Source of the DNA: Azospirillum sp.
GTDB taxonomy: Bacteria > Pseudomonadota > Alphaproteobacteria > Azospirillales > Azospirillaceae
Assembly (NCBI GenBank): GCA_027486405.1
Contig: JAIXPD010000049.1
Location: 62,001 to 126,000 of the forward strand
Length of the DNA: 64,000 nucleotides
Direction of reading: 5' to 3'
This document shows, one piece after another, positions 41,382 to 49,834 of the stretch (position 1 is the stretch's first letter; each line of letters starts with the position of its first letter). Both the position numbers and the translations under genes were made by a program. Under the pieces are notes generated by a model, which saw only the letters and a list, made by a program, of their open reading frames with translations, had not been told where the DNA came from and ran no database searches.

Positions 41382-42860
41382 ATGTTCGGCTTTCCGAAAA
41401 ACACGACGGAGGATGCGCGCAACGCTTCGGCCCTTCACGCGCTGCGGGCCAACGTGATGATCGCCGACAAGGATTTGGTCATCACCTACGTCAACCCCTC
41501 GGTGATGGCGCTTCTGCACGAGGCGGAGGCGGACATCAAAAAGGAATTGCCGCGCTTCAGTGTGGCGAGCCTGGTTGGCAGCAACATCGACATTTTCCAC
41601 AAGAATCCCGATCACCAGCGTCGGATGCTGGCGGCGCTGACCAAACCGCACAGCGCGTCGATCAAGGTGGCGAACCATCAGTTCGATTTGCTCGTGACGC
41701 CTTTGATGCAGGGCGGACAACGCCTTGGCTACGTTGTCGAATGGACCAACGCCAAGGATCGTTTGCAGAATCGTGATTACGCGTCGTTGTTCCAGGCGGT
41801 CTCACGCTCTCAGGCGGTCATCGAATTCGCCACGGACGGAACCATCGTCACCGCCAACGACAACTTCCTCAAGGCGATGGGCTACCGGCTGGACGAGGTG
41901 AAGGGGCAACGCCACAGCATCTTTGTGGAGCCGTCCTACCGCGACAGCGCCGACTACGCGAAGTTCTGGGACACGCTGAGGCGTGGTGAGTTTTTGGCGG
42001 GCCAATACAAGCGCGTCGCCAAGGGCGGGCGGGTCGTGTGGATCGACGGAGCGTACAACCCGATTTTCGACGAGCAGGGCAAGGTGACGAAGGTGGTGAA
42101 ATTCGCCACCGACATTTCCGCCCAGATGGAGTTGCTGGCCAATCTCAAGCAGCTGATCGACCGGAATTTCGGCGAAATCGACGAGGCCATCGCGCGCACG
42201 ACGGAGGAAGCCAATTCCGCGTCCCAGGCGGCGGAAGAAACCTCCCAGAACGTCCAGACGGTCGCGGCGAGCGCGGAGGAGTTGGCGGCGTCGGTCAGCG
42301 AGATCTCGCAAAGCATGACGCGGGCGCGGTCGGCCACCGAGCAGGCCTTTGACCGCACCGTGGCGGTCGGGACCAGCACGGACAAGCTGACCAACGCCGC
42401 CCAGGCGATGAACGGCATCGTCGGGCTGATCCAGAGCATCGCCGGTCAGATCAATCTGTTGGCGTTGAACGCCACCATCGAAGCCGCCCGCGCGGGGGAA
42501 GCCGGGAAGGGCTTTGCCGTTGTGGCCAGCGAGGTCAAAAATCTCGCCAATCAGGCGGCCAAGGCGACCGAGCAGATTTCCACGGAGATCGCCGGGATTC
42601 AGGCCACCTCGGCGGAGGTGGCGGGCGCGCTGGCCGCGATTCGCGACGCCGTCAGCACGGTGCGCGAGCATGTGACGGTCACGGCCTCGGCGGTGGAGGA
42701 ACAGAGCGCGGTGACGCAAAGCATGTCGTCCAACATGCAAAGCGCGTCGATGGCGGTGTCGTCGGTGTCTGCCAGCGTCACCGAAATCACAGCCGCCGTG
42801 CATCAAGCGGCGCACGCGGTCATCACCACCAAGGAAGCGGCCAAGGTGCTGGTGCGCTGA
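41382..42860 (+). CDS. Soluble PAS-domain methyl-accepting chemotaxis protein
   Basis: A 492-residue cytosolic chemoreceptor. It has two PAS domains (about 20-125, [18 protein letters not shown]; and about 140-250, [23 protein letters not shown]) and a signalling coiled coil with the conserved hairpin tip [26 protein letters not shown] (shown in part). There is no membrane segment and no HAMP domain, so it senses an internal signal, perhaps redox or a bound ligand. The ATG at 41382 has GGGGAA upstream. It is a single gene with an AT-rich operator-like leader and a strong terminator. Confidence 0.95.
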   Translation: MFGFPKNTTEDARNASALHALRANVMIADKDLVITYVNPSVMALLHEAEADIKKELPRFSVASLVGSNIDIFHKNPDHQRRMLAALTKPHSASIKVANHQFDLLVTPLMQGGQRLGYVVEWTNAKDRLQNRDYASLFQAVSRSQAVIEFATDGTIVTANDNFLKAMGYRLDEVKGQRHSIFVEPSYRDSADYAKFWDTLRRGEFLAGQYKRVAKGGRVVWIDGAYNPIFDEQGKVTKVVKFATDISAQMELLANLKQLIDRNFGEIDEAIARTTEEANSASQAAEETSQNVQTVAASAEELAASVSEISQSMTRARSATEQAFDRTVAVGTSTDKLTNAAQAMNGIVGLIQSIAGQINLLALNATIEAARAGEAGKGFAVVASEVKNLANQAAKATEQISTEIAGIQATSAEVAGALAAIRDAVSTVREHVTVTASAVEEQSAVTQSMSSNMQSASMAVSSVSASVTEITAAVHQAAHAVITTKEAAKVLVR

Positions 42861-42887
42861 CGCCCTGCCCCCGGCTTCATCATACGC

Positions 42888-42927
42888 GGCGCATCGCCCC
42901 CGGATACCCTTCCGGGGGCGATGCGCC
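42888..42927. terminator. Bidirectional terminator after the chemoreceptor
   Basis: GGCGCATCGCCCCCGGA (42888-42904) pairs perfectly with 42911-42927, a 17-bp stem and 6-base loop, between convergent genes. No T run follows on the plus strand. It lies 27 bases after the chemoreceptor stop and 9 bases beyond the enoyl-CoA hydratase stop. Confidence 0.85.
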
Positions 42928-42936
42928 TGTCTGGTG

Positions 42937-43734
42937 TCAGCGCTTGTGGAAAACCGGCGGGCGCTTTTCAAAGAAGGCGGTGATGCCCTCCTTGGCCTCG
43001 CCATGGTGCAGGGCCTCGACGAACAGGTCGCTTTCGCGGGCCAGTTGGGTGGCGAAGCTGCCATAGGCCAGTTCCATCAGCTTCTTGGCCCGGCCCATGG
43101 CCCCGCTCGGGCCTTCGGCGATGGACTGCGCCCAGGTCACGGCCTCCTCCAGCGCGCCGCCGGGGGCGGTGACGCGGTTGACCACGCCCGCCGTGTGCAG
43201 GCGGCCCGCCGACACCGGCCCACCGGTCAGCATCAGTTCGGCGTAAAGCTGCGGCGGCAGCGCGCGGGCCAGCGAGGCCGACGCGCCGCCATCGGCCGTC
43301 AGACCGACTTTCATGTAAGCGGTGAGGAAACGGGCGTCTTCGGCGGCGACCACCAGATCGCAGGCCAGGGCCAACGAGAAGCCAGCGCCCGCCGCCGCGC
43401 CTTCCACCGCCGCGACGATCGGCTTGGGGCATTCGCGCATCGCGCGGACCCAGCCGTGGAAACGCTCGATCCCGTCGCGGTTCTCGGACCGCGAGCGGCT
43501 GCCGTGGTGGTACAGGTTGCTCAGATGGCCGCCGCTGCTGAACGCGCCATCGGCCCCGGTCAGCACGATGGCCCCGATGCCATCGTCGTGCACCGCTTCG
43601 TCCAGCGCGTCGCGGGCACCGGCCATCATCGCCAGCCCCAGAGCGTTGCGGTTTTCCGGGTCGGTCATGGTCAGAACCATCACCCGGCCCCGCCGATCCA
43701 CCTGCATGCGGCTGGTATCGACACGTGCGTTCAT
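42937..43734 (-). CDS. Enoyl-CoA hydratase/isomerase family protein
   Basis: A 265-residue crotonase-fold protein. It has the oxyanion-hole segments AFSSGGHLSNL (about 62-72) and AAVEGAAAGAGFSLALACDLVVA, then MKVGLTADGGASASLARALP. In the position of the catalytic Glu (usually F-x-x-P-E) it has GLTADGG, so it is unlikely to be a classical hydratase and may be an isomerase or another crotonase. The C-terminus AFFEKRPPVF matches paaG-like members. The ATG at 43734 has GGGAG 8-9 bases upstream. A possible sigma-54 site is at 43784-43798. Confidence 0.85.
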   Translation of the reverse strand: MNARVDTSRMQVDRRGRVMVLTMTDPENRNALGLAMMAGARDALDEAVHDDGIGAIVLTGADGAFSSGGHLSNLYHHGSRSRSENRDGIERFHGWVRAMRECPKPIVAAVEGAAAGAGFSLALACDLVVAAEDARFLTAYMKVGLTADGGASASLARALPPQLYAELMLTGGPVSAGRLHTAGVVNRVTAPGGALEEAVTWAQSIAEGPSGAMGRAKKLMELAYGSFATQLARESDLFVEALHHGEAKEGITAFFEKRPPVFHKR

Positions 43735-43783
43735 GCGCGTTTCTCCCAAAACGATGATTGCGGGCTATTCTGGTCCCGCTTGT

Positions 43784-43798
43784 GCGCACACTGTGCCA
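43784..43798 (-). promoter_or_regulatory. Weak sigma-54-like site before the crotonase gene
   Basis: On the minus strand TGGCACAGTGTGCGC has a perfect TGGCAC -24 element and GG-N10-GC spacing, but GCGC instead of TTGC at -12. It lies 50 bases from the start codon at 43734. Confidence 0.3.
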
Positions 43799-43941
43799 GC
43801 CCTGCGCGCCCGCACCAAGCCCCCGCTGCGCCGCAGGGGTGGGCATGAGGGGGCGAAAGGCAGGCGATCCGTGGGAACCGGGGGTTGAGGCGGATCGACG
43901 CGGATGGTCGGAGGGGAGTGGCCGGAGGTGGATTGGGGGCG

Positions 43942-44574
43942 ATGGGAAAACGGATGGATGGCACGACAGATCCCCGGCGCGCGCCCACGCCCCACGTCAA
44001 CCGTGCGCTGATGGCGCTGTGCGTCGTGGTCTACGCTCTGGGGCTGCCGCCCGACCGGCTGGCCTTTGTGCCTGCCTACGCCTTTGGCGCGGGTGGGGTG
44101 GCGGGACCGCTGCCGACTCCGGCGCTGTGGATCGGGTTGTTTGCCCATCCCTTCGCCCACGCCGACGCGCTGCATCTTGTCACCAACCTGCTGGTGCTGT
44201 GGCCGTTGGGCGACGCGGTGGAGCGGGCCGTCGGCCATGGGCGCTTTCTGCTGCTGTTCGCGCTGGGCGCGTTGGCCGCCGCTGGCCTGGAAGGGCTGTT
44301 GGCCACCGACCGGATGGCCCCGCTGATCGGGGCGAGCGGGGCGATCTGCGCCGTGATGGGGGCGTTCCTGTGGCAACCGCCGCGCGGCAGCCTGTGGGCG
44401 CGGGCGGGCTGGCGATGGCTGGCGGTGGTGGGGATCGGGTCGTTCGCCCTGTTGAACGCCGCCATGGTGATCCGCCCACCCTCAGCCGCTTCGCCCTTGG
44501 CCGAGGTCGGGTGGGGGGCGCATCTGGGCGGGCTGCTTGTCGGGCTGGCGCTGCCGGTGTTGTGGCGGCGGTGA
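43942..44574 (+). CDS. Rhomboid family intramembrane serine protease
   Basis: A 210-residue membrane protein with about six helices. The rhomboid catalytic pair is present: Ser in GASGAICAVMG (about residues 130-140) and His in WGAHLGGLLVGLAL near the C-terminus. The HPFAHADALHLVTNLLVLWPLG segment matches the conserved H-x3-H-x3-N helix. Substrates are unknown. The start is uncertain: I use ATG 43942; ATG 43954 is close, and the frame is open from 43885. It lies 84 bases before mtnP. Confidence 0.88.
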   Translation: MGKRMDGTTDPRRAPTPHVNRALMALCVVVYALGLPPDRLAFVPAYAFGAGGVAGPLPTPALWIGLFAHPFAHADALHLVTNLLVLWPLGDAVERAVGHGRFLLLFALGALAAAGLEGLLATDRMAPLIGASGAICAVMGAFLWQPPRGSLWARAGWRWLAVVGIGSFALLNAAMVIRPPSAASPLAEVGWGAHLGGLLVGLALPVLWRR

Positions 44575-44658
44575 GGACAACCGCTTGTCTTTGGCGGTGG
44601 CGGTCGGGATACTCCCCCCGGGTTTGACCACGCGCCTTCGCGGCCACAGGGGACGAGC

Positions 44659-45543
<885 letters not shown>

Positions 45544-45569
45544 CGCCTCACGCCTGGACCGTCCGGGCG

Positions 45570-45618
45570 CTCAGCGCCGCAGGCGCATATCGCTTCAGCC
45601 TCAGCGCCGCAGGCGCAT
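45570..45618. repeat. Direct repeat duplicating the end of the ElaA-like gene
   Basis: CTCAGCGCCGCAGGCGCAT occurs at 45570-45588 and again at 45600-45618. The second copy encodes the last five residues and stop of the acetyltransferase gene (ATGCGCCTGCGGCGCTGA on the minus strand). Each copy contains a GCGCC-GCA-GGCGC hairpin, so together they could act as a weak terminator between the convergent genes. Confidence 0.8.
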
Positions 45619-46071
45619 GTCAATGTGCGGGATGCCGACGTCGTCGTAAACGTCGCTGTCCCGCAAGAAGCCAAAGCCGCCGTAAAAGCGTTCCAGATAC
45701 AGTTGCGCGCCGATCACCACATCGTGCGCAGGCCACCGTTCGGTGAGTTCGGCCAGGGATTCGGCGACCAGGGTCCGGCCCAAACCGGTCTTGCGCTCCT
45801 CCGGCCGCACGGCCAGCCGACCGAAGGCGGTGGCCCCGCCCTTCTCGGGATCGGGGCCGAAGACACGGGCGCAGCCCACCGGCGCGCCATCCTGAACGCG
45901 GGTGGCGATCAGATGCAGCGCGTCGGGGTCGCGCCCGTCGATGTCGGGGTAGGGGGAGGCCTGCTCGACGATCAGAACGCTTTGGCGCATCCACAGCAGG
46001 GCGTGAAACTCGTGGATGGACAACTCATTGAAGCGGACGCGGCGGATGATGACGGCGGGCGGGGTGGTCAT
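45601..46071 (-). CDS. ElaA-like GNAT N-acetyltransferase
   Basis: A 156-residue GNAT protein. The segment ALLWMRQSVLIVEQASPYPDIDGRD is the ElaA hallmark (E. coli ElaA has a very similar run), followed by the acetyl-CoA site region AVRPEERKTGLGRTLVAESL and the C-terminal GAQLYLERFYGGFGFLRDSDVYDDVGIPHI. The natural substrate of ElaA is not established. The ATG at 46071 is chosen; the upstream ribosome-binding site is weak. It lies 41 bases downstream of the next gene on the same strand, so the two may be co-transcribed. Confidence 0.88.
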   Translation of the reverse strand: MTTPPAVIIRRVRFNELSIHEFHALLWMRQSVLIVEQASPYPDIDGRDPDALHLIATRVQDGAPVGCARVFGPDPEKGGATAFGRLAVRPEERKTGLGRTLVAESLAELTERWPAHDVVIGAQLYLERFYGGFGFLRDSDVYDDVGIPHIDMRLRR

Positions 46072-46112
46072 GGCGATGGGTCCATGGCGATGGGTCCGGC
46101 GGATGGGGTGGC

Positions 46113-46523
46113 TCAGGCCAGCGCGTTGCGGATCAGATAGGCGGCGATGTCCTTGGGCTTGACCTTCACATCGGTCATCGGCTGATCGGGATCCATCGCC
46201 TGGGCCATCAGCAGGCTGCGCTGCACGTTGGCCACGGACACCCGGAAAATGCCGGTCGCCCCCTTCAGCCGTGGGTAATAGCCGGGGTCGATGGTCTTTT
46301 CCCGGCGGCTCAGTCGGGCCAGCGCCTCGTCCTCGGTGACGCCGTCCACCGGTTGCGACAGCACCAGTTTCCAATCGCTTTCACCGCCCCAACCGGCGGT
46401 GATGGCGGCCTTCATCGCCGCGTCATCCTCGGCGATCCCCAGCTTGAAGCTGTGCTTGCCCTGGCCGACGTCGGACGCCCACGCCGTCAGGGCGGCGCTG
46501 CGCGCCACATAAATCACGGCCAT
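46113..46523 (-). CDS. Conserved-looking protein of unknown function
   Basis: A 136-residue soluble protein I cannot assign. The N-terminal half reads IYVARSAALTAWASDVGQGKHSFKLGIAEDD, a beta-rich start followed by a helix (DDAAMKAAITAGW). The second half contains LSRREKTIDPGYYPRLKGATGIFRVS and ends in a helix (KDIAAYLIRNALA). The first part has a T5orf172/GIY-YIG-like feel (a protein that describes a journey from K-V-G to W-K-L-V), but no catalytic set is clear. AAGGAA lies 11 bases before ATG 46523. It sits between the FliL-like gene and the ElaA-like gene. Confidence 0.6.
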   Translation of the reverse strand: MAVIYVARSAALTAWASDVGQGKHSFKLGIAEDDAAMKAAITAGWGGESDWKLVLSQPVDGVTEDEALARLSRREKTIDPGYYPRLKGATGIFRVSVANVQRSLLMAQAMDPDQPMTDVKVKPKDIAAYLIRNALA

Positions 46524-46578
46524 GACGATGCTGTTTCCTTGACTGCACGGTTGGGACGAACGACGGCGGGGGCGCGCG

Positions 46579-46989
46579 TCACTGGAAGGAGGATTGCCGG
46601 GAAATCGGCGCGATCAGGATGCGGGTGATGACGTTCTTGCCGAACATGCCGGTCGCCGCCTCGTCGATCCGGCGGCGCAGGGCGGGAATGTTGGCGATGT
46701 TGCCGCGCACGATCCACCCCTCGTCAATCCCGTTGTAGATGGAGGTGAGGATCGCGTCGTGCAGCTTGGGCATGGCGACCTGCACCTCGCCCAAGCGCAG
46801 GGCGTCGCCGATCTCCAGGCTGACTTCGATCTGCGTGTATTTCTCGATGCGTCCCTGCGCGCTGACCACCGGGACCATCAGCGGTTTGATCCGCACCATG
46901 GGCGGCAGATTGCCGGGGGCCGCCCCCTCCGCCAGGGCGGTGCCGGTCAAGCCAAGAACACAGCACAAAGCCAGCCAAAAGCCGCGCAT
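46579..46989 (-). CDS. FliL-like periplasmic protein
   Basis: This protein of about 136 residues has a signal peptide (about 1-20, ending in ALA) and a domain like the periplasmic part of FliL: MVRIKPLMVPVVSAQGRIEKYTQIEVSLEI, a middle helix (MPKLHDAILTSIYN) and a final FGKNVITRILIAPI strand. It lacks a membrane anchor if the signal is cleaved. It resembles the product at 56987 more than the FliL at 6106. I use ATG 46989; ATG 47037 would add 16 residues. It is outside any flagellar operon. The function is inferred only from the fold. Confidence 0.6.
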   Translation of the reverse strand: MRGFWLALCCVLGLTGTALAEGAAPGNLPPMVRIKPLMVPVVSAQGRIEKYTQIEVSLEIGDALRLGEVQVAMPKLHDAILTSIYNGIDEGWIVRGNIANIPALRRRIDEAATGMFGKNVITRILIAPISRQSSFQ

Positions 46990-47085
46990 CGCCAACACCC
47001 GAGCCAACCGCAGCCGCAACGCGCGGGCGCAGACCATAACCTAGCGACGCCGCGCCCCCCTTTCAACACGGCTGCGCGCGCCGGG

Positions 47086-47357
47086 GGGGAGCGGGGCAGG
47101 GCAATCGCTTGAAGCATTGGGCGCCCGACCAGAACAAGAATGGACACGGATTCCACGGATTTTCTCACGGATTTCGCGGAACCCGTCTCAGAGCCATTCT
47201 GTTTGCGATTGTGCGGCCCCCCTTCTGACGGGAGGCGGGAGGCCATTGGAGTCAAAAATCCGTGCAATCCATCCTTTTGTCCGTGAAATCCGTGTCTGTT
47301 CTTGCTTGCGTGACGATGACCGCTCGCTCCAGCGATTGCCCTGGGGAGCGGGGCAGG
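47086..47357. repeat. 15-bp direct repeats flanking element copy 2
   Basis: GGGGAGCGGGGCAGG occurs at 47086-47100 and at 47343-47357, immediately on both sides of repeat copy 2. The last three bases of the left repeat overlap the element end (AGG), so about 12 bases are true flank. This is what a target-site duplication would look like, although the repeat could also be older flanking sequence. Confidence 0.75.
47098..47342. repeat. Inverted-repeat element, copy 2 (245 bp)
   Basis: This copy starts AGGGCAATCGCTTGAA and ends CTCCAGCGATTGCCCT, whose complement matches the start at 14 of 16 bases. Its reverse complement follows copy 1 almost throughout: both share the ACGGATTTCACGGACAAAA block, the ATTGCACGGATTTTT block and the CTGAGACGGGTTCCGCGAAA block. 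It lies between the FliL-like gene and the DUF6898 gene, with 59 bases on the first side and 154 on the second. No protein is encoded. Confidence 0.85.
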
Positions 47358-47496
47358 TCGGGGCGTGTGGCACAGGATGGTTGCGGTGATGACGGTTGGC
47401 GTCGATCATGGTTCCGGGTCACACTGCCGCCGCAATCCTTTGCTTGATGCGGGGCGTGTGCGTGTGTGTGGTTGGTTTGCGCAGAGGAGGCTGGGT

Positions 47497-47700
47497 ATGA
47501 CGGGGGCCGGTGGCGAAGTGCTGTTCGAGTTTCATCGGGTCGGGACCTATCTGAAAGTCGTGGCCATCGATGGGCAGACCGGCGTGGAGGTGTCGGTGGT
47601 CGGACCGGCCAGCGGCAGCGTCGAGCTGCTGAAGCGCACGGCGATCAACAAGCTGCGCTACGTGCAGAATCGGGACGCCGCCAAACCGCCAACGCGGTGA
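47497..47700 (+). CDS. DUF6898 family protein
   Basis: A 67-residue protein of a small alphaproteobacterial family (DUF6898, by recognition): EVLFEFHRVGTYLKVVAIDG, TGVEVSVVGPASG and ELLKRTAINKLRYVQ. It is a beta-rich soluble domain of unknown role. A perfect ribosome-binding site GAGGAGG lies 6 bases before ATG 47497 and settles the start, although the frame is open from 47365. The next gene starts 9 bases after its stop. Confidence 0.8.
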   Translation: MTGAGGEVLFEFHRVGTYLKVVAIDGQTGVEVSVVGPASGSVELLKRTAINKLRYVQNRDAAKPPTR

Positions 47701-47709
47701 TCGCAGGGG

Positions 47710-48129
47710 ATGGACAGCATGTTTGGTACGCTTCGCGGCTTTCGGCCGGTTCTGTGCGCCGCGCTGGTGGTGGGCGCGTCGTTGGCCTGGGGCGGCGTGG
47801 CGGTGGCCGCTGGCAAGCCCGCGTCCGGCGGCGGAAGCTCGTCCACACAAGGCAACGCCCATCCGCCCGCCGCCCCGGCCCCGCCGCCACCGCCGCCCGT
47901 TGTGGCCGGTTGCACCAAGCCGCCGGTCCCGGTCTGCATGGACGATGTCGGCACCTTCGCCGCGCCGGACCGGATGACCAGCTGCCAGGGTGACGTCAAA
48001 GACTATGTTGACCGCAGCATGGGCTATCTGAAGTGCCTGAACGACGAAAACGTCGCGTCGGGGCGCGATCTGACGCGCAACGTGGACCGGTTCAATTGCC
48101 GCCTGTCGGGGCGCAAGACCTGCCCCTGA
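47710..48129 (+). CDS. Exported Cys-containing protein of unknown function
   Basis: A 139-residue protein with a signal peptide (about 13-33, ending in AVAA), a low-complexity Ser/Gly then Pro-rich linker (36-64), and a C-terminal domain of about 70 residues with six cysteines (in GC, VC, SC, KC, NC and TC contexts). The even number of cysteines in an exported protein suggests disulfides. I do not recognise the family. An ATG at 47719 is an alternative start. It follows the DUF6898 gene closely and is followed by a strong hairpin. Confidence 0.6.
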   Translation: MDSMFGTLRGFRPVLCAALVVGASLAWGGVAVAAGKPASGGGSSSTQGNAHPPAAPAPPPPPPVVAGCTKPPVPVCMDDVGTFAAPDRMTSCQGDVKDYVDRSMGYLKCLNDENVASGRDLTRNVDRFNCRLSGRKTCP

Positions 48130-48169
48130 CGCGTGATCGACAGGCGCGGCGCGCATCGGCGGGCCTCCA

Positions 48170-48210
48170 CGCAAAGGGGCCGGTCTCCCTGCGGAAACCG
48201 GCCCCTTGCG
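48170..48210. terminator. Bidirectional terminator before mucR end
   Basis: GGGGCCGGT (48176-48184) pairs with ACCGGCCCC (48197-48205). The stem extends through AA/TT and CG/CG with one bulged A. It lies between the exported protein gene and the convergent mucR gene. Confidence 0.7.
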
Positions 48211-48276
48211 CACGCCGACTGGATCAGCGGCGATGACTCATCGTTTTGGGCACACGGACAGTGCGTTCGCGCCGTA

Positions 48277-48720
48277 TCAGCCGATCTTGCGGCGGGGTTG
48301 ACGGCCGGAGCTGCGGCCCAGCCCGATGCGCTTGGCGAATTCCGACCGCTGGGCGGCGTAGTTCGGGGCGACCATCGGGTAATCGGCGGGCAGGCCCCAG
48401 CGCGCCCGGTATTCGTCCGGGGACATGTTGTAGGTCGAACGCAGATGCCGCTTGAGCATCTTCAGCTTCTTCCCATCTTCCAGACACACAATGTACTCGG
48501 GCGTCACCGACTTGCGGATCGGCACGGACGGCTTGAGCGGCTCCGATTGGATTTCGCGCGGTTGTCCGTTCAGACTGGTCAGCGACGAATAGACGGTGTT
48601 GATGACGTCGGGGATTTGTTGAGCGGGCAAAACATTCTTGCTGACATACGCCGATACGATGTCGGCGGTCATCCGCAGCAGCGCATTGTCCGGTACATCG
48701 GCGCGAAGCTGGTCGCTCAT
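48277..48720 (-). CDS. MucR/Ros family transcriptional regulator
   Basis: MucR/Ros proteins are global repressors of exopolysaccharide, motility and cell-cycle genes in alphaproteobacteria. They bind AT-rich DNA. The 147-residue protein has the full family layout: an N-terminal oligomerisation part (MTADIVSAYVSKNVLPAQQIPDVINTVY in part) and the zinc-finger-like domain around YIVCLEDGKKLKMLKRHL, then NMSPDEYRARWGLPADYPMVAP. Of the four Ros zinc ligands (Cys79, Cys82, His92, His97) only Cys79 and His92 remain; the others are Asp82 and Tyr97. AGGA lies about 9 bases before ATG 48720. Confidence 0.93.
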   Translation of the reverse strand: MSDQLRADVPDNALLRMTADIVSAYVSKNVLPAQQIPDVINTVYSSLTSLNGQPREIQSEPLKPSVPIRKSVTPEYIVCLEDGKKLKMLKRHLRSTYNMSPDEYRARWGLPADYPMVAPNYAAQRSEFAKRIGLGRSSGRQPRRKIG

Positions 48721-49281
48721 TGCTCAGTGTCCTGATCTTTCATTTGTCCGTAGCAATCAAGTTGCATACCGTGATTTAGGTGTCAATATAATTTCAGCAA
48801 GACGCAAATTAGTTGCTTTTGGGGGTCAGAACTGATGATGCCCAGGCAAATCAGCCATCGCTGAAAAAGACGATCCGATCGCACTGGAAACGGTGCTTTT
48901 GGCATCGTCTAGTAAGGGGCAGCTTGCGGAGAACCGGGAAATTAAACACCGCAATTGGGTGTGGCGGTTCGCCTATAACGAATCGGCTACCCACCTTGTT
49001 TGCGACAAACAACAACGAAGAGGTGATGTTTCTTCTCTCATCTTCGCGCTCTGCGTGACGGTGCGGGCGGAAGATTCGCCGCAGGGCTGCGGCGGTCCGC
49101 CGGGTGGCTGCGCCGTCGCGGGTCCGCGTCTTGGGATCGGATGTGGCTTGCGTCCCTGTCATGGTGTGGTGGTGGCGGTTTGCGTCGATATCTGGTAGCG
49201 TGCGCTCGCTTTCCGCCGCCTTCCGTTGGCTTTGGCCAACCCGTTGGTTGGGGCCACCCCGTTGTTTGGAGTTTGTTTCGC
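48721..49281. other. Intergenic region upstream of mucR and rpiB
   Basis: This 560-base spacer separates divergent mucR and rpiB. The mucR-proximal part (48735-48815) is AT-rich, with TTGACA and TATATT-type words on the minus strand, and is a likely site of mucR promoter activity and autoregulation. Open frames of 80-100 codons on both strands lack ribosome-binding sites and family resemblance, so I call no gene. Close to rpiB, GTTGGC-TTTG-GCCAAC (about 49222-49237) can form a 6-bp hairpin, and GTTGG words recur. Confidence 0.5.
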
Positions 49282-49719
49282 ATGACCGCCCGCACCGTCG
49301 CGCTCGCGTCCGATCACGCCGGGTACCAGTTGAAGAACGAGATCGCCGCGTCGCTGACGAAGGCCGGATATTCGGTTCTTGATTTCGGCACCAACGGCCC
49401 GGACTCGGTCGATTACCCCGATTACGCCGCCCATGTCGCCGCCGCCGTCACCGATGGCCGGGCCGAACGGGGCGTGCTGGTCTGCGGCAGCGGCATCGGC
49501 ATCAGCATCGCCGCCAACCGCCATCCGGGCGTGCGCGCCGCGCTGGTCCACGATGTGACCACCGCGCGCCTGTGCCGGGAGCACAACGACGCCAACGTGA
49601 TCGCGCTGGGCGCGCGGGTGATCGGCCCGGAAATCGCCAAGGATTGCGTGACCACCTTCCTGACCACCGCGTTCGAGGGCGGGGAGCGGCACAGCCGCCG
49701 CATCGCCAAGATGGGCTGA
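49282..49719 (+). CDS. rpiB: Ribose-5-phosphate isomerase B
   Basis: RpiB interconverts ribose-5-phosphate and ribulose-5-phosphate. The 145-residue protein has the family start [12 protein letters not shown] with Asp11/His12, the [15 protein letters not shown] segment, the base Cys68 in [15 protein letters not shown] and the [16 protein letters not shown] motif. The ribosome-binding site GGAG is about 10 bases upstream. It heads the order rpiB-glyA-nrdR found in many alphaproteobacteria; ribulose-5-phosphate also feeds the riboflavin genes downstream. Confidence 0.96.
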   Translation: MTARTVALASDHAGYQLKNEIAASLTKAGYSVLDFGTNGPDSVDYPDYAAHVAAAVTDGRAERGVLVCGSGIGISIAANRHPGVRAALVHDVTTARLCREHNDANVIALGARVIGPEIAKDCVTTFLTTAFEGGERHSRRIAKMG

Positions 49720-49834
49720 GACCCGCGCGCCGGAATCCTGGCCTTCCACGGCCACGCCATCGGGGGCGATGCCCCCGGTGACACCGCAAGCGGCCCATGG
49801 CCGCCTCTTCGTTCGAGATAAGGAACCGCCCGCC

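Noticed and set aside
48880..49010. tRNA-like words (a GTCTAGTAAGG D-arm-like run and GGTTCGCC)
   Set aside because: No acceptor stem, anticodon stem or consistent cloverleaf can be drawn.
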